64,000 nucleotides of DNA from Actinoplanes sichuanensis (GTDB lineage Bacteria > Actinomycetota > Actinomycetes > Mycobacteriales > Micromonosporaceae): assembly GCF_033097365.1 (NCBI RefSeq), contig NZ_AP028461.1:9823501-9887500 (forward strand), written 5' to 3'. The notes beneath the pieces were generated by a model. The model was not told the origin of the DNA and did no database searches. It saw nothing but the letters and a program-made list of their open reading frames with translations. Shown in pieces: positions 47,972 to 56,705 of the stretch. A program made the position numbers and the translations under genes. Position 1 is the stretch's first letter. The number at the start of each line of letters is the position of its first letter.

Positions 47972-49330
47972 TCAAGATCGGAACACGCCGACGTGCCCGG
48001 CACCCACCACGGCCGCGCTGTGCACCGCGGAGAGACAGAGGCCGAGGACGGTACGGGTGTCGCGTGGGTCGATGACGCCGTCATCGGCTCGACTCGTGTC
48101 GGCACTCCGGTCGGCCGACGGCCAACTGAATCGGAACCGCGGCTCGTCGGTGCGTTCGCCGGTGACGCCGCCCACGGTCAGGACCAGGTGGGGGACCGTC
48201 GAGCGGGCTATCGCGTGCGCCATCGGGGCGTCGTGCCTGGTGTCGTGCTCCTCCTCGGCCGGCGTGCCGATGTGCCGCAGGAACAGCACCGGAGTGGCCG
48301 TGGTGTTCGCCATGTGCAGGAAGTGGACGACCTTCTGTGCCTCGGCCGCCGAACACGACCGGACCGGGCCGGCCAGCACTCCGAGCGGGTATCCGTGCAG
48401 CTCACCCCATCCGGCCACCATCGCCGTACCGTGGCCCGGTTTGAACTCGTCGAAGTCGCTGCCGTCCAGGATCCGGGCGAACACCTCGCGCGGCTCGAAC
48501 CTGGCCGGCTCCGCGGCGGCCAGCGTGAGCAGGCCCTCCGAGTCGTACCGGGGCGGGAGCGGGCAGCGGGTGCGCGGCTGCGGGCCGAGCTTGCGCCAGT
48601 TGAGCCGCCGGACACATTGCCGGGCCAGGCGCAGTCCGTCCCGTTCGTCCTCGGCGAGCTGGTCGGCCGGTCCGGTCGGGCCGGCCGGCACCACCGGAGT
48701 GGCGCGCACGTCCACGCTCGCGTGACCGTTTATCGGCTGCGGGTGGATCGTCAGCACCTTCGCGTGACCGCGTACCCGGATCGTGTAGTCGGAGAGCGCC
48801 GGCAGATAGGCGGCGTCACCCGTGGTGGCGCCGAACACCACACAGATCGACGGGACCAGGTCGGGCGGGAACAGTCCGCCGACCGAGCCACTGTCACCGG
48901 CCGACTCGACCAGGTTGATCAGGGGTAGCCGGTTCATCGTGGCGATCGCGGTGGCCCGCCGGATCTTCTCGGCGGTGTACGGGTTGACCGCCCCCTCGTC
49001 GACCGTCGGATCGTTCGCGACCACGACACACTCGACGCCCTCGACCACACCGACCCCGGTGACCACACTCGCACCGACCGGGAACTCCGAGCCCCACGCC
49101 GCGACCGGGCACAACTCGAGGAACGGGCTGTCCTGGTCGAGCAGCATCTCGATGCGTTCCCGGGGCAGCAGTTTGCCCCGTGCGTGATGCCGGGTCACGT
49201 ACTTCTCGCCGCCCCCGGCCCGGGCGTCGTCGAGGGCGGACTCCAGCGCGGCGAGGCGTTCCAGGGTGGTCCCGCGCCCCTCCAGATAGGCGGGGTCACG
49301 CGGGTCCAGCGTGGTGTCGAGCACGGTCAT
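47972..49330 (-). CDS. Acyl-CoA carboxylase beta-like subunit, shortened and diverged
   Basis: The 452-residue product aligns with carboxyltransferase beta chains of the methylcrotonyl/propionyl type: HARGKLLPRERIEMLLD near the start, LINLVESAGDS, and the final DGVIDPRDTRTVLGLCLSA. It is about 70-80 residues shorter than usual. The region between VESAG and the first oxyanion loop lacks about 20 residues and the loop reads FGATTGDAAYLPALSD, not GSCTAGGAYVPAMSD. The second loop (normally GGSYGAGNYGM followed by GGEQAA) is absent. Loss in both loops suggests no normal carboxyl transfer. ATG 49330 matches the family start. It is the first gene of the pair. Confidence 0.87.
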   Translation of the reverse strand: MTVLDTTLDPRDPAYLEGRGTTLERLAALESALDDARAGGGEKYVTRHHARGKLLPRERIEMLLDQDSPFLELCPVAAWGSEFPVGASVVTGVGVVEGVECVVVANDPTVDEGAVNPYTAEKIRRATAIATMNRLPLINLVESAGDSGSVGGLFPPDLVPSICVVFGATTGDAAYLPALSDYTIRVRGHAKVLTIHPQPINGHASVDVRATPVVPAGPTGPADQLAEDERDGLRLARQCVRRLNWRKLGPQPRTRCPLPPRYDSEGLLTLAAAEPARFEPREVFARILDGSDFDEFKPGHGTAMVAGWGELHGYPLGVLAGPVRSCSAAEAQKVVHFLHMANTTATPVLFLRHIGTPAEEEHDTRHDAPMAHAIARSTVPHLVLTVGGVTGERTDEPRFRFSWPSADRSADTSRADDGVIDPRDTRTVLGLCLSAVHSAAVVGAGHVGVFRS

Positions 49331-49452
49331 CTCGCCACACCCCTGCCTGCCTTCAATGCCGCGCCCTCTCCTGTCCGCACCGATGCCTCTCGGCCACCTC
49401 CGTAACGAGTGGCCGAGGTGATGCGACACGGACCTGTGGGACAGCACGACTA

Positions 49453-49480
49453 AGGGGCTGTCCGGTGAAGGACAGCCCCT
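49453..49480 (-). terminator. Terminator after crp
   Basis: Eleven-base arms 49453-49463 and 49470-49480 pair exactly around a six-base loop, 12 bases after the crp stop on the minus strand. Confidence 0.75.
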
Positions 49481-49492
49481 GGGAGGCGATGG

Positions 49493-50170
49493 TCAGACGC
49501 GCGCGCGGCGCGCCAGGCGCTCCGGGTCGAGGATGATCACGCTCTTGCCGTCGAGGCGCAGCCACGCCCGCGAGGCGAAGTCGGCGAGCGCCTTGTTGAC
49601 CGTCTCCCGCGAGGCACCGACCAGCTGGGCCAGCTCCTCCTGGGTGAGGTCATGGGTCACCCGCAGGACGCCGCCGTCACGGGTGCCGAAGCGGCCCGCC
49701 ATCTGCAGCAGGTTCTTCGCGACGCGACCGGGCACGTCGGTGAAGATCAGGTCGGCGAGCGCGTCGTTGGTGCGGCGCAGCCGGCGGGCCAGGACGCGGA
49801 GCAGCTGCTCGGCGATCTCCGGCCGGTTGTTCAGCCACGGACGCAGCGACGACTTCTTCAACCGGGCCAGGCGGCTGTCGGTCACCGCGGTGGCGGTGGC
49901 CGTACGCGGCCCGGGGTCGAAAAGGGAAAGCTCGCCGAGCATGTCGGAGGGCCCCATGATGGAAACGAGGTTCTGCCGGCCGTCAGCGGCTCGGCGACCG
50001 AGCTTGATCTTGCCGGACAGAACGATATACAGGCTGTCGCCGGCCTCGCCCTCGTTGAAGACCACGTCGCCCTTGCGGACTTCGATCGTGTCCATCTCCT
50101 TGGCGAGCGCCTCAGCGGCTTCCGGGTCTACACCCTGAAAGATTCCGCTCCGGGCCAGTACCTCATCCAT
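49493..50170 (-). CDS. crp: cAMP-responsive regulator, CRP/FNR family
   Basis: A 225-residue transcription factor. The cyclic-nucleotide domain (about 10-130) keeps [18 protein letters not shown], in which the Glu, Arg and Thr contact cAMP. A long dimer helix leads to a winged helix with recognition part [21 protein letters not shown]. It corresponds to M. tuberculosis Crp (Rv3676) and the GlxR group, global regulators of carbon and envelope genes. The ATG at 50170 has AAAGGTG upstream; the open frame beyond it is unrelated. A class III cyclase lies 8 kb away in the same window. It is divergent from the CapA-like gene, and 207 bases separate them. Confidence 0.95.
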   Translation of the reverse strand: MDEVLARSGIFQGVDPEAAEALAKEMDTIEVRKGDVVFNEGEAGDSLYIVLSGKIKLGRRAADGRQNLVSIMGPSDMLGELSLFDPGPRTATATAVTDSRLARLKKSSLRPWLNNRPEIAEQLLRVLARRLRRTNDALADLIFTDVPGRVAKNLLQMAGRFGTRDGGVLRVTHDLTQEELAQLVGASRETVNKALADFASRAWLRLDGKSVIILDPERLARRARV

Positions 50171-50377
50171 CGCCGCACCTTTCGAAAACGCGCAACGTCT
50201 GCGCTCGATCAGTCTAGGCGCACGCGGGCGGGAAACGGGCGGCCACCCCTTGATCCAGATACTGGACGGTAACCGGAAATGCCCTGACCGCTTGTGACAA
50301 TTCAGCGGTCCGGGCATATCAGGACAGGCCTTTCGTCTGTCGATACCGCTTGCGGGACGACGGTATCGTCCGCGTCG

Positions 50378-51544
50378 ATGAATTCGCACCCCCGGACCCG
50401 CCATAAAAACCGGCCCCTTCTGGCTGCCGGTATCGCTACTTTCGTCCTATTCAGTGGCGCTTTGGGGGGTTGTGGTCTCGTCGGAGGCGACTCCGATCCG
50501 GTCTGGAACCCACCCGCCTCGTCGCAGCCTGCGGCCGGGGTCAGCGGGAAACCGGTGGAGGAATCCACCTCGGTCGAGTCGATCAGCCTGTCGGCCACCG
50601 GCGACATCATCATGGGCGATGCGCCCGACAAGCTGCCCGCCAACGACGGCGAGGGCTTCTTCGACTCGGTGACCGAGGCCCTGAAGTCCGATTTCGTCAT
50701 GGGCAACCTGGAGCAGCCGCTCACCGGCGACACCGGCACCTCCAAGTGCGGCTCGCCGAAACGGCCCAACTGCTTCGCCTTCCGCTCGCCGCCGAAGTAC
50801 GCCGAGCACCTCAAGGAGGCCGGGTTCCAGCTGCTCAACACGGCCAACAACCACTCCAAGGACTACGGGACGCAGGGCTACCAGAACACCGTGGAGGCCC
50901 TGGAGTCGGCCGGCCTGGAGCACACCGGGGCCGAGGACCAGATCACCGTGGTCGAGGTCAAGGGGATCAAGGTCGCGGTGGTCGGGTTCTCGCCGTACGC
51001 GGGCGCCAACAACCTGAACGACCTGGACGCCGCCGCGACCGTCGTCTCTTCCGCGGCGGAGCAGGCCGACCTCGTAGTCGTGCAGGTGCACATGGGCGCC
51101 GAGGGCTCGGACAAGACACACGTGAAACCGGGCAACGAGCTGTTCTTCGGCGAGAACCGGGGCGATCCGATCAAGTTCAGTCACACCGTGATCGACGCCG
51201 GGGCCGACCTGGTCGTCGGGCACGGGCCGCACGTGCTCCGGGGCATGGAGTTCTACAAGGGCAAGCTGATCGCCTACAGCCTCGGCAACTTCGCCGGCGG
51301 CGGCCGCACCCTGTCCCGCAACGGCGTCCTCAAATACTCCGGCGTGCTGCACGTGTCGCTGACCGCCGAGGGCGACTACGTGGAGGGCAGGTTCGTCTCC
51401 ACCTACCTCAACGACGCCGGTGTGCCCACCCGGGACAAGGCCGACGAGCGCGGGCGCAAGATGGTCGCCGAGTTGTCCGAGGCCGACTTCGACGACACCG
51501 CGGCGGTCATCGGAACCGACGGCAGCATCAAGCCGTCGGCGTGA
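50378..51544 (+). CDS. CapA-family (YwtB-like) lipoprotein
   Basis: The 388-residue product has a lipobox (FSGALGG-C near residue 32) and a calcineurin-like CapA domain: [54 protein letters not shown] and [11 protein letters not shown]. In Bacillus, CapA/PgsA helps make or export poly-gamma-glutamate; in actinobacteria the substrate is usually unknown, and no capsule synthetase genes are nearby. ATG 50378 places the signal peptide at the start. An eight-base inverted repeat (50341-50348 with 50361-50368) lies just upstream and could be an operator. Confidence 0.88.
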   Translation: MNSHPRTRHKNRPLLAAGIATFVLFSGALGGCGLVGGDSDPVWNPPASSQPAAGVSGKPVEESTSVESISLSATGDIIMGDAPDKLPANDGEGFFDSVTEALKSDFVMGNLEQPLTGDTGTSKCGSPKRPNCFAFRSPPKYAEHLKEAGFQLLNTANNHSKDYGTQGYQNTVEALESAGLEHTGAEDQITVVEVKGIKVAVVGFSPYAGANNLNDLDAAATVVSSAAEQADLVVVQVHMGAEGSDKTHVKPGNELFFGENRGDPIKFSHTVIDAGADLVVGHGPHVLRGMEFYKGKLIAYSLGNFAGGGRTLSRNGVLKYSGVLHVSLTAEGDYVEGRFVSTYLNDAGVPTRDKADERGRKMVAELSEADFDDTAAVIGTDGSIKPSA

Positions 51545-51554
51545 GCGGCCGACG

Positions 51555-51560
51555 TACTCT
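51555..51560 (+). promoter_or_regulatory. Candidate -10 box of nth
   Basis: TACTCT ends six bases before GTG 51567, in the short gap after the CapA-like gene. A leaderless mRNA is suggested; no ribosome site is seen. Confidence 0.4.
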
Positions 51561-51566
51561 TTACCG

Positions 51567-52379
51567 GTGACCCGACCCCGCACCGCGACACTCGCGCCCC
51601 AGCGCTTCGCGGGCGAGACGGAGCTGGGCCGTAAACGCCGGGCCCGCAAGATGGCCCGGGTGCTCGCCGAGACCCATCCCGACGCGCACTGCGAGCTCGA
51701 CTTCACCAACCCGCTCGAGCTCGCCGTCGCGACGATCCTGTCCGCGCAGACCACCGATGTGCGGGTCAACCAGGTCACCCCGGAGCTGTTCCGGCGCTAC
51801 CGCTCGGCGGCCGACTACGCCGCCGCCGACCGTGCCGAGATGGAGACGCTGCTCCGGCCCACCGGCTTCTTCCGGGCCAAGACCAACTCGCTGATCGGGC
51901 TCGGTCAGGCGCTGCTCGACCGGCATCGTGGCGAGGTCCCGCGCAAGCTCGATCAGCTGGTCAAGCTACCCGGGATCGGGCGCAAGACGGCGAATGTGGT
52001 GCTCGGCAACGCGTTCGGCGTCCCCGGCATCACCGTCGACACCCACTTCCGGCGGCTCACCAACCGCTTCGGCTGGGTCGACGAGCAGGATGAGGTGAAG
52101 ATCGAGTTCGCCGTGGCCGGGATGATCGAGAAACGCGACTGGACGATGCTGTCGCACCGGGTGATCTTCCACGGGCGGCGGGTCTGCCATTCGCGGACGC
52201 CCGCCTGCGGGGCGTGCACGCTGGCCGCCATGTGCCCGTCGTATGGGACCGGGCCGACCGAGGCGGCGCCGGCGGCGAAGCTGTTGAAGGGCCCGCGGGC
52301 GCGCGATCTGGCGGCGGCCGCCGGTGTGGATCCCGATCTGGTCCCGGCCGCGGCGGTCGCGGCCCCGGAGGAGCCGTGA
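51567..52379 (+). CDS. nth: Endonuclease III
   Basis: A DNA glycosylase/AP lyase that removes oxidised pyrimidines. The 270-residue product has the helix-hairpin-helix [15 protein letters not shown], the catalytic aspartate in [11 protein letters not shown], and the iron-sulphur motif C-X6-C-X2-C-X5-C ([17 protein letters not shown]). The catalytic lysine lies in the helix-hairpin-helix (GRKTAN). It has an N-terminal arm typical of actinobacterial Nth and an Ala-rich tail. GTG 51567 is preferred because a TACTCT box is six bases upstream. Its stop overlaps the next gene by four bases (GTGA). It keeps its place in the crp-to-marP block. Confidence 0.94.
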   Translation: MTRPRTATLAPQRFAGETELGRKRRARKMARVLAETHPDAHCELDFTNPLELAVATILSAQTTDVRVNQVTPELFRRYRSAADYAAADRAEMETLLRPTGFFRAKTNSLIGLGQALLDRHRGEVPRKLDQLVKLPGIGRKTANVVLGNAFGVPGITVDTHFRRLTNRFGWVDEQDEVKIEFAVAGMIEKRDWTMLSHRVIFHGRRVCHSRTPACGACTLAAMCPSYGTGPTEAAPAAKLLKGPRARDLAAAAGVDPDLVPAAAVAAPEEP

Positions 52380-53008
52380 GAGGGCCCGTCCCGGCCGGCC
52401 TCAGCCGGGCTTCGCGTGTCCCCGGCCTCGGCCGGGCTTCGCGTGTCCGGTCGGGCGTTCCTCGGCTGGTCGGTGCCGCTGTTCTCGGTCTGGTCGCCGC
52501 CTTCGGTCTGGCCGGGTGTACCGCCTCGGTCGAGGAGCCGGAGATACCGTCGCCGTTCGCGACCTGCGACGGCCTCACCGGCGGGGCGGTCCCCGAAATC
52601 CCGGACATCTCGCTTCGGTGCTTCACCGGCGGCGCCGAGGTGCGGCTACGCGACCTGCGCGGCCCCGCGGTGATCAACATCTGGGGCTCCTGGTGCGGCC
52701 CGTGCCGCGAGGAGCTTCCGGTCATGCAGGGCCTCGCCGACCGTGCCGACGGCCGCTTCACCGTGATCGGCGTGGACACCCGCGACGACCGTTCCAGAGC
52801 CGCCGACTTCGCCACCGACCGGAGTGTCACCTTTCCGACTCTCTTCGATCCGGAGCAGCGGTTCATCGGTGGGCTGGGTGTGACCATGCTGCCCGCCACC
52901 GTCTTCATCAACGCCGATGGGGAGATGTATGTGCATCGCAACGCCATGGACGTCGATCAGTTGATCGAACAGGTGCGGAAACAGTTCGGCGTTACGGTGG
53001 CCCGATGA
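52376..53008 (+). CDS. Thioredoxin-like lipoprotein (TlpA/ResA type)
   Basis: An exported thiol-disulphide protein of 210 residues. The lipobox AAFGLAG-C lies at residues 42-48, after an unusually long N-terminal region that contains a 27-base tandem duplication. The thioredoxin fold has the active site [12 protein letters not shown] and the cis-proline region TMLPATVFI. Two extra cysteines (FATCDGLTG and LRCFTGG) lie before the fold. GTG 52376 overlaps the nth stop; no other in-frame start gives a signal peptide. It is also coupled to the Nudix gene (ATGA overlap). From recollection, Rv3673 is the mycobacterial counterpart. Confidence 0.9.
   Translation: MRGPVPAGLSRASRVPGLGRASRVRSGVPRLVGAAVLGLVAAFGLAGCTASVEEPEIPSPFATCDGLTGGAVPEIPDISLRCFTGGAEVRLRDLRGPAVINIWGSWCGPCREELPVMQGLADRADGRFTVIGVDTRDDRSRAADFATDRSVTFPTLFDPEQRFIGGLGVTMLPATVFINADGEMYVHRNAMDVDQLIEQVRKQFGVTVAR
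52396..52449 (+). repeat. 27-bp tandem duplication
   Basis: Two copies, 52396-52422 and 52423-52449, differ at about two positions and encode GLSRASRVP and GLGRASRVR just before the signal-peptide core of the thioredoxin-like lipoprotein. Confidence 0.8.
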
Positions 53009-53724
53009 GCCGGGGTGAGGTGCTGGGGCGGCCGGACGGACTGCCCGACTGGTTCGATCCGCTGCTCACCAGGGTCGCCGAGTGCCGCAGCGAAGACTTC
53101 ACCATGCTGCGCCGCCCGGTCGGCGCCGGCGGCCGATCCAGCGCTGTCCTGGTCCTGATCGGCGAGGACGAGGACCGGCCCGGCCAACCTGACCTGCTGA
53201 TCCTTCAGCGGGCCGCGACCATGCGCAACCACGCCGGCCAGCCGGCGTTCCCGGGTGGCGCCACCGATCCGGAGGATGCCGACGCCCCGGCCACCGCCCT
53301 GCGCGAGGCCAATGAGGAGGTCGGCCTCGACCCGGCCTCGGCCGAGGTGCTGGCGCTGCTGCCGGACCTGTGGATCCCGGTCAGCGGGTTCGTGGTCAGC
53401 CCGGTTCTCGCCTGGTGGCGAAAGCCACATCCGGTGCATCCGTTGCAGCCGGCCGAGGTGGCACACGTCGACAGGTTGCCGATCAGTGAACTGGCCGACC
53501 CCGCGAACCGTATCCGGGTGCGACATCCGAGTGGCTGGATCGGGCCCGCGTTCCAGATCCGAGGGCTGCTCGTCTGGGGTTTCACGGCTGGGGTGATCGC
53601 TGCGTTGCTGGACATGGCCGGTTGGGCGCTCCCCTGGGAGCCGGGCCGCATAGTCGAACTTCCGGACGCCACCGCCCCCGTTCCGGCCGCCCGTGGCGGT
53701 GCGCCGGATGAGGTGGTGCCGTGA
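53005..53724 (+). CDS. Nudix hydrolase, CoA pyrophosphatase type
   Basis: The 239-residue product has a full Nudix box: GGATDPEDADAPATALREAN followed by EEVGLD, preceded by the NHAGQPAFPGG segment typical of CoA pyrophosphatases (NudL type). It likely cleaves CoA or related diphosphates. ATG 53005 overlaps the stop of the thioredoxin-like gene by four bases. The C-terminal part (WGFTAGVIAALLDMAGW) and acidic/proline tail are usual for the actinobacterial group. The substrate is inferred from family. Confidence 0.9.
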   Translation: MSRGEVLGRPDGLPDWFDPLLTRVAECRSEDFTMLRRPVGAGGRSSAVLVLIGEDEDRPGQPDLLILQRAATMRNHAGQPAFPGGATDPEDADAPATALREANEEVGLDPASAEVLALLPDLWIPVSGFVVSPVLAWWRKPHPVHPLQPAEVAHVDRLPISELADPANRIRVRHPSGWIGPAFQIRGLLVWGFTAGVIAALLDMAGWALPWEPGRIVELPDATAPVPAARGGAPDEVVP

Positions 53725-53740
53725 GATGGCCCCCGACTTC

Positions 53741-53746
53741 TACGCT
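53741..53746 (+). promoter_or_regulatory. Candidate -10 box of marP
   Basis: TACGCT ends six bases before GTG 53753. No ribosome site precedes the GTG, so a leaderless mRNA is suggested. Confidence 0.4.
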
Positions 53747-53752
53747 GAGTGA

Positions 53753-54931
53753 GTGCCCGTGGTCGATATTTTCCTGATCGTGGTCATGGTGCTGTTCGCG
53801 ATCAGCGGATATCGCCAGGGCTTCGTCATCGGCGCGCTGTCGCTCGGTGGCTTCTTCAGCGGTGTGCTCATCGGTCTGCAGCTCGGTCCGCTGCTGGCCC
53901 GCCAGTTCGAGAACGGCACGGTGCGGCTGGTCGTCGCACTCGGTGTCATCCTCGTTCTCGCGGTCCTCGGCCAGACCTTGGCCGGCTGGCTCGGCACCAA
54001 CCTGCGGCAGGTGATCCAGAGCAAGCCGGTGCAGTACCTCGATGACGCCGGCGGCGCACTCGTGTCAGTGGTCGCGGTCCTCTTCGCGGCCTGGCTGGTC
54101 GCCGTCCCGTTCGGCTCGACGCCGTTCCCGGCGATCAATGCGGCGGTTCGGGACAGCGCGATCCTCGGCGGGGTCACCGAGCTCGTGCCGGAGGAGGTGC
54201 GGGCCCTCTCCTCCGGGCTGCGCGACACCCTCGACACCAACGGCTTCCCGGACGTCTTCGGCGGCCTCGCCCGGACCCAGGCCCGCGAGGTGGCCGCCCC
54301 CGACCCGGCCCTGGCCGGTTCCAAGGTGGTCAAGGACTCGAAGAACTCGGTCCTCAAGATCCTCGGCTCGGCACCGAGCTGTTCCCGTCGCATCGAGGGC
54401 ACCGGTTTCGTCTACGCCACCGAGCGCGTGATGACAAACGCGCACGTGGTCGCCGGCACCCGCGAGGTGGTGGTGGAGAGCGACGGCCGCCAGATCGAGG
54501 GCAAGGTCGTCGTCTACGACCCGAAGCGCGATCTGGCCGTCCTCTACGTTCCGGGTCTCAAGGCCCCGGTGATGAACTTCACCCGCAAGGAGGCGGCGAC
54601 CGGCGCCAGCGCCATCGTGCTGGGCTATCCGCAGGACGGGCCGTACAACGCGCAGTCCGCCCGGATCCGCGACGTCGGCGACATCACCGGCCCGGACATC
54701 TACGAGTCGGGCGATGTCACCCGCGACATCTACACGATCAAGTCGCTGGTTCGCAGCGGCAACTCGGGCGGCCCGCTGATCGACCCGAACGGCGACGTGC
54801 TGGGCGTCATCTTCGCGGCGGCGGCCGACGACAAGAACGTCGGCTTCGCCCTGACGGCCGAAGAGGCGTCCCCGGTAGCCCAGAACGGCCGGGCCAACAC
54901 GCGCGAGGTCCGAACCGGCGAATGCGCCTGA
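53753..54931 (+). CDS. marP: Membrane serine protease, MarP type
   Basis: MarP is a membrane-bound protease needed for acid and oxidative stress resistance in M. tuberculosis. The 392-residue product has four N-terminal helices of the CvpA type (FLIVVMVLFAISGYRQG is the first) and an external trypsin-like domain with His in TNAHVVAG (about residue 228), Asp in KRDLAVL (about 261) and Ser in VRSGNSGGPL (about 337). Two cysteines (PSCSRR and TGECA) could form the regulatory disulphide known in this family. GTG 53753 follows a TACGCT box. It ends the conserved crp-to-marP block. Confidence 0.93.
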   Translation: MPVVDIFLIVVMVLFAISGYRQGFVIGALSLGGFFSGVLIGLQLGPLLARQFENGTVRLVVALGVILVLAVLGQTLAGWLGTNLRQVIQSKPVQYLDDAGGALVSVVAVLFAAWLVAVPFGSTPFPAINAAVRDSAILGGVTELVPEEVRALSSGLRDTLDTNGFPDVFGGLARTQAREVAAPDPALAGSKVVKDSKNSVLKILGSAPSCSRRIEGTGFVYATERVMTNAHVVAGTREVVVESDGRQIEGKVVVYDPKRDLAVLYVPGLKAPVMNFTRKEAATGASAIVLGYPQDGPYNAQSARIRDVGDITGPDIYESGDVTRDIYTIKSLVRSGNSGGPLIDPNGDVLGVIFAAAADDKNVGFALTAEEASPVAQNGRANTREVRTGECA

Positions 54932-55121
54932 GGCAATAACCGACAAAACTCCAATATTGTACGGCTACACCTTCCACAACCGCCCCCACACCTACCGCGG
55001 TAACGCCCGAATCGTCCCCGCCCCCAGCTGCGGCGGCGCCTGGGTGACCCGGTTCCGCCCCGCCGTGTCGCTCGCGGCAACGCCCTGGTCGGCCGATCAC
55101 CGCCCGCACCGCTCGGCCCGC

Positions 55122-55180
55122 GTTTGCGGTGCCGGGCTGTGGTTGTGGCGCCCGGTTGCGGTGTCGGGCCGTGGTTGTGG
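55122..55180. repeat. Imperfect 27-bp direct repeat in an intergenic region
   Basis: Copies at 55122-55148 and 55154-55180 (core TTGCGGTGYCGGGCYGTGGT) differ at about three positions. The rest of the 250-base gap after marP holds no supported gene. Short frames there have no similarity to anything I know. Confidence 0.5.
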
Positions 55181-55182
55181 GG

Positions 55183-56523
55183 TCAGCCGGTGGTGGCGGC
55201 GAAACGGCGGATCGTGATCGCGGCGGCGACCGCGGACAGCAGGAACAGAATGATCGCTATCCAGCGGGCGGTAGGTGAATCGGCCGGCTCGGGTTCGGCC
55301 GGGGCGGCCCACCCGCCGACGTTGCCGCCCGGTACCGCCGGGGCGGCGCCGGACGGCTCGGTGCTCTGCTGCGGCGCCGACTGAGCCTGCCCGGATGCCG
55401 GTGCACTGCCGAACCGCGCGACCCCCGGTGGCGGTGTGTTGTCGAGCGGATTGCCGGTCACGAACGGCACGTCGGCGGTCAACGCCTGGACCGGGTCGAC
55501 GAGTCCGAAGCCGAACTCCGGATCCCGGCCGGGTGCGCCCCGGTCCGAGGCGGTCCGGATGATCCGGTTGACCACCTCGGGTGCTGACATGTCCGGCCAC
55601 CGGGACCTGATCAGCGCCGCCGTCGCGGCCACCATCGGCGCCGCGAAACTCGTGCCCTGCACCCGCCAGTAGCCGTCCGGACGGGCCCCGACCAGGTCGG
55701 TCGCGGGCGCTGTCACCACGGTCTCCTTACCTCGGATGGAGCCGGTCCAGAGCCCTTCGCCGTCACGTTCGGTGCCGCCGACCGCGATCACACCGGGTTC
55801 GCGAGCCGGATACCACACCCCGTAGTTGGAGGTCTTCGTCGTGCTCGTGCCGGTCGCGTTGCCGGTGCACGCGACCACCACGACGTCCTTGGCGAACGCG
55901 TAGTCGATGGCCGCCGCGAGGGTCGGGCTGGAGCCGCTGCCGCCGAGCGACATGTTGATCACCTTGGCGCCGTTGTCGACCGCCCAGCGCACACCTTTGG
56001 CCACGATCAGCGCATCGTCGTAGCGGTTGTCCTCGTCGAGCACCCGTACCGGAAGAATCTTGGCTTTGGGGGCGATACCGACGACACCGGCCTGATCGTC
56101 GTTGCGGCCCGCGATGATCGCCGAGACTGTGGTGCCGTGACCGACCGGATCGCTCTCGCCGGAGTCGGTCTTGCGGTCGACCAGGTCGATGCCGGGCAGC
56201 ACCTGACCCTCCAGGTCGACGTGGTGGGCGTCGACACCCGAGTCGATGACCGCGACCGTGACGCCGACGCCGTCCGAGTAGGTCCACGCGTCGGTGAGGC
56301 GCAACGCGTCCAGCTGCCACTGGTCGGCCCGGACGTTGTCACCGTTGAGGATCGGCTCGGCCAGCGGTGGGGCCGCGCTCGCGCCGGCTGGGACGCCGAA
56401 CACGAGAAGACCGGCCAGTGCGGCCGCCCCGAGTCGCTGTCCGCCGCGGGTCAGTGCCGCGGACCTGCGGAGGGTGCCACCCCACGCGGCCGGTCCGGCC
56501 GGGTTTCGATACTCACTGGTCAC
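55183..56523 (-). CDS. mycP: Mycosin, type VII secretion-associated serine protease
   Basis: Subtilisin-like (S8) protease of 446 residues that stabilises and processes in ESX secretion systems. It has a signal peptide (LAGLLVFGVPAGASA), catalytic Asp in VAVIDSGVD, His in GHGTTVSAIIAG and Ser in GTSFAAPMVAA, and a C-terminal anchor helix (WIAIILFLLSAVAAAITI) after a Pro/Ala linker, the mycosin layout. It shares strand with the eccC gene that ends at 56706, separated by 182 bases. Together they define a type VII secretion locus. Confidence 0.92.
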   Translation of the reverse strand: MTSEYRNPAGPAAWGGTLRRSAALTRGGQRLGAAALAGLLVFGVPAGASAAPPLAEPILNGDNVRADQWQLDALRLTDAWTYSDGVGVTVAVIDSGVDAHHVDLEGQVLPGIDLVDRKTDSGESDPVGHGTTVSAIIAGRNDDQAGVVGIAPKAKILPVRVLDEDNRYDDALIVAKGVRWAVDNGAKVINMSLGGSGSSPTLAAAIDYAFAKDVVVVACTGNATGTSTTKTSNYGVWYPAREPGVIAVGGTERDGEGLWTGSIRGKETVVTAPATDLVGARPDGYWRVQGTSFAAPMVAATAALIRSRWPDMSAPEVVNRIIRTASDRGAPGRDPEFGFGLVDPVQALTADVPFVTGNPLDNTPPPGVARFGSAPASGQAQSAPQQSTEPSGAAPAVPGGNVGGWAAPAEPEPADSPTARWIAIILFLLSAVAAAITIRRFAATTG

Positions 56524-56705
56524 GGGTCGGCGTCGCCATTCTGAGACGGTCGGTCGTGGCTTCGGTCAATCGCTAGGGGGTCGATCGGGCGCGTCGTCAG
56601 TCGATGGAGGGAGATTACTACCTCGTACCGGCGTGTCGCTGTGGTCCGTCCCGCTCAATCGCACCGCCTGTCTGTTCATTCACCTCGATCACGAGAGGGT
56701 GACCG

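Noticed and set aside
46047..48725. 892-codon plus-strand open frame
   Set aside because: Antisense to the carboxylase-like pair; Arg/Asp/Gly-rich with no domain.
54957..55217. 86-codon plus-strand open frame after marP
   Set aside because: It consists largely of the direct-repeat region, runs into the 3' end of mycP on the other strand and has no similarity.
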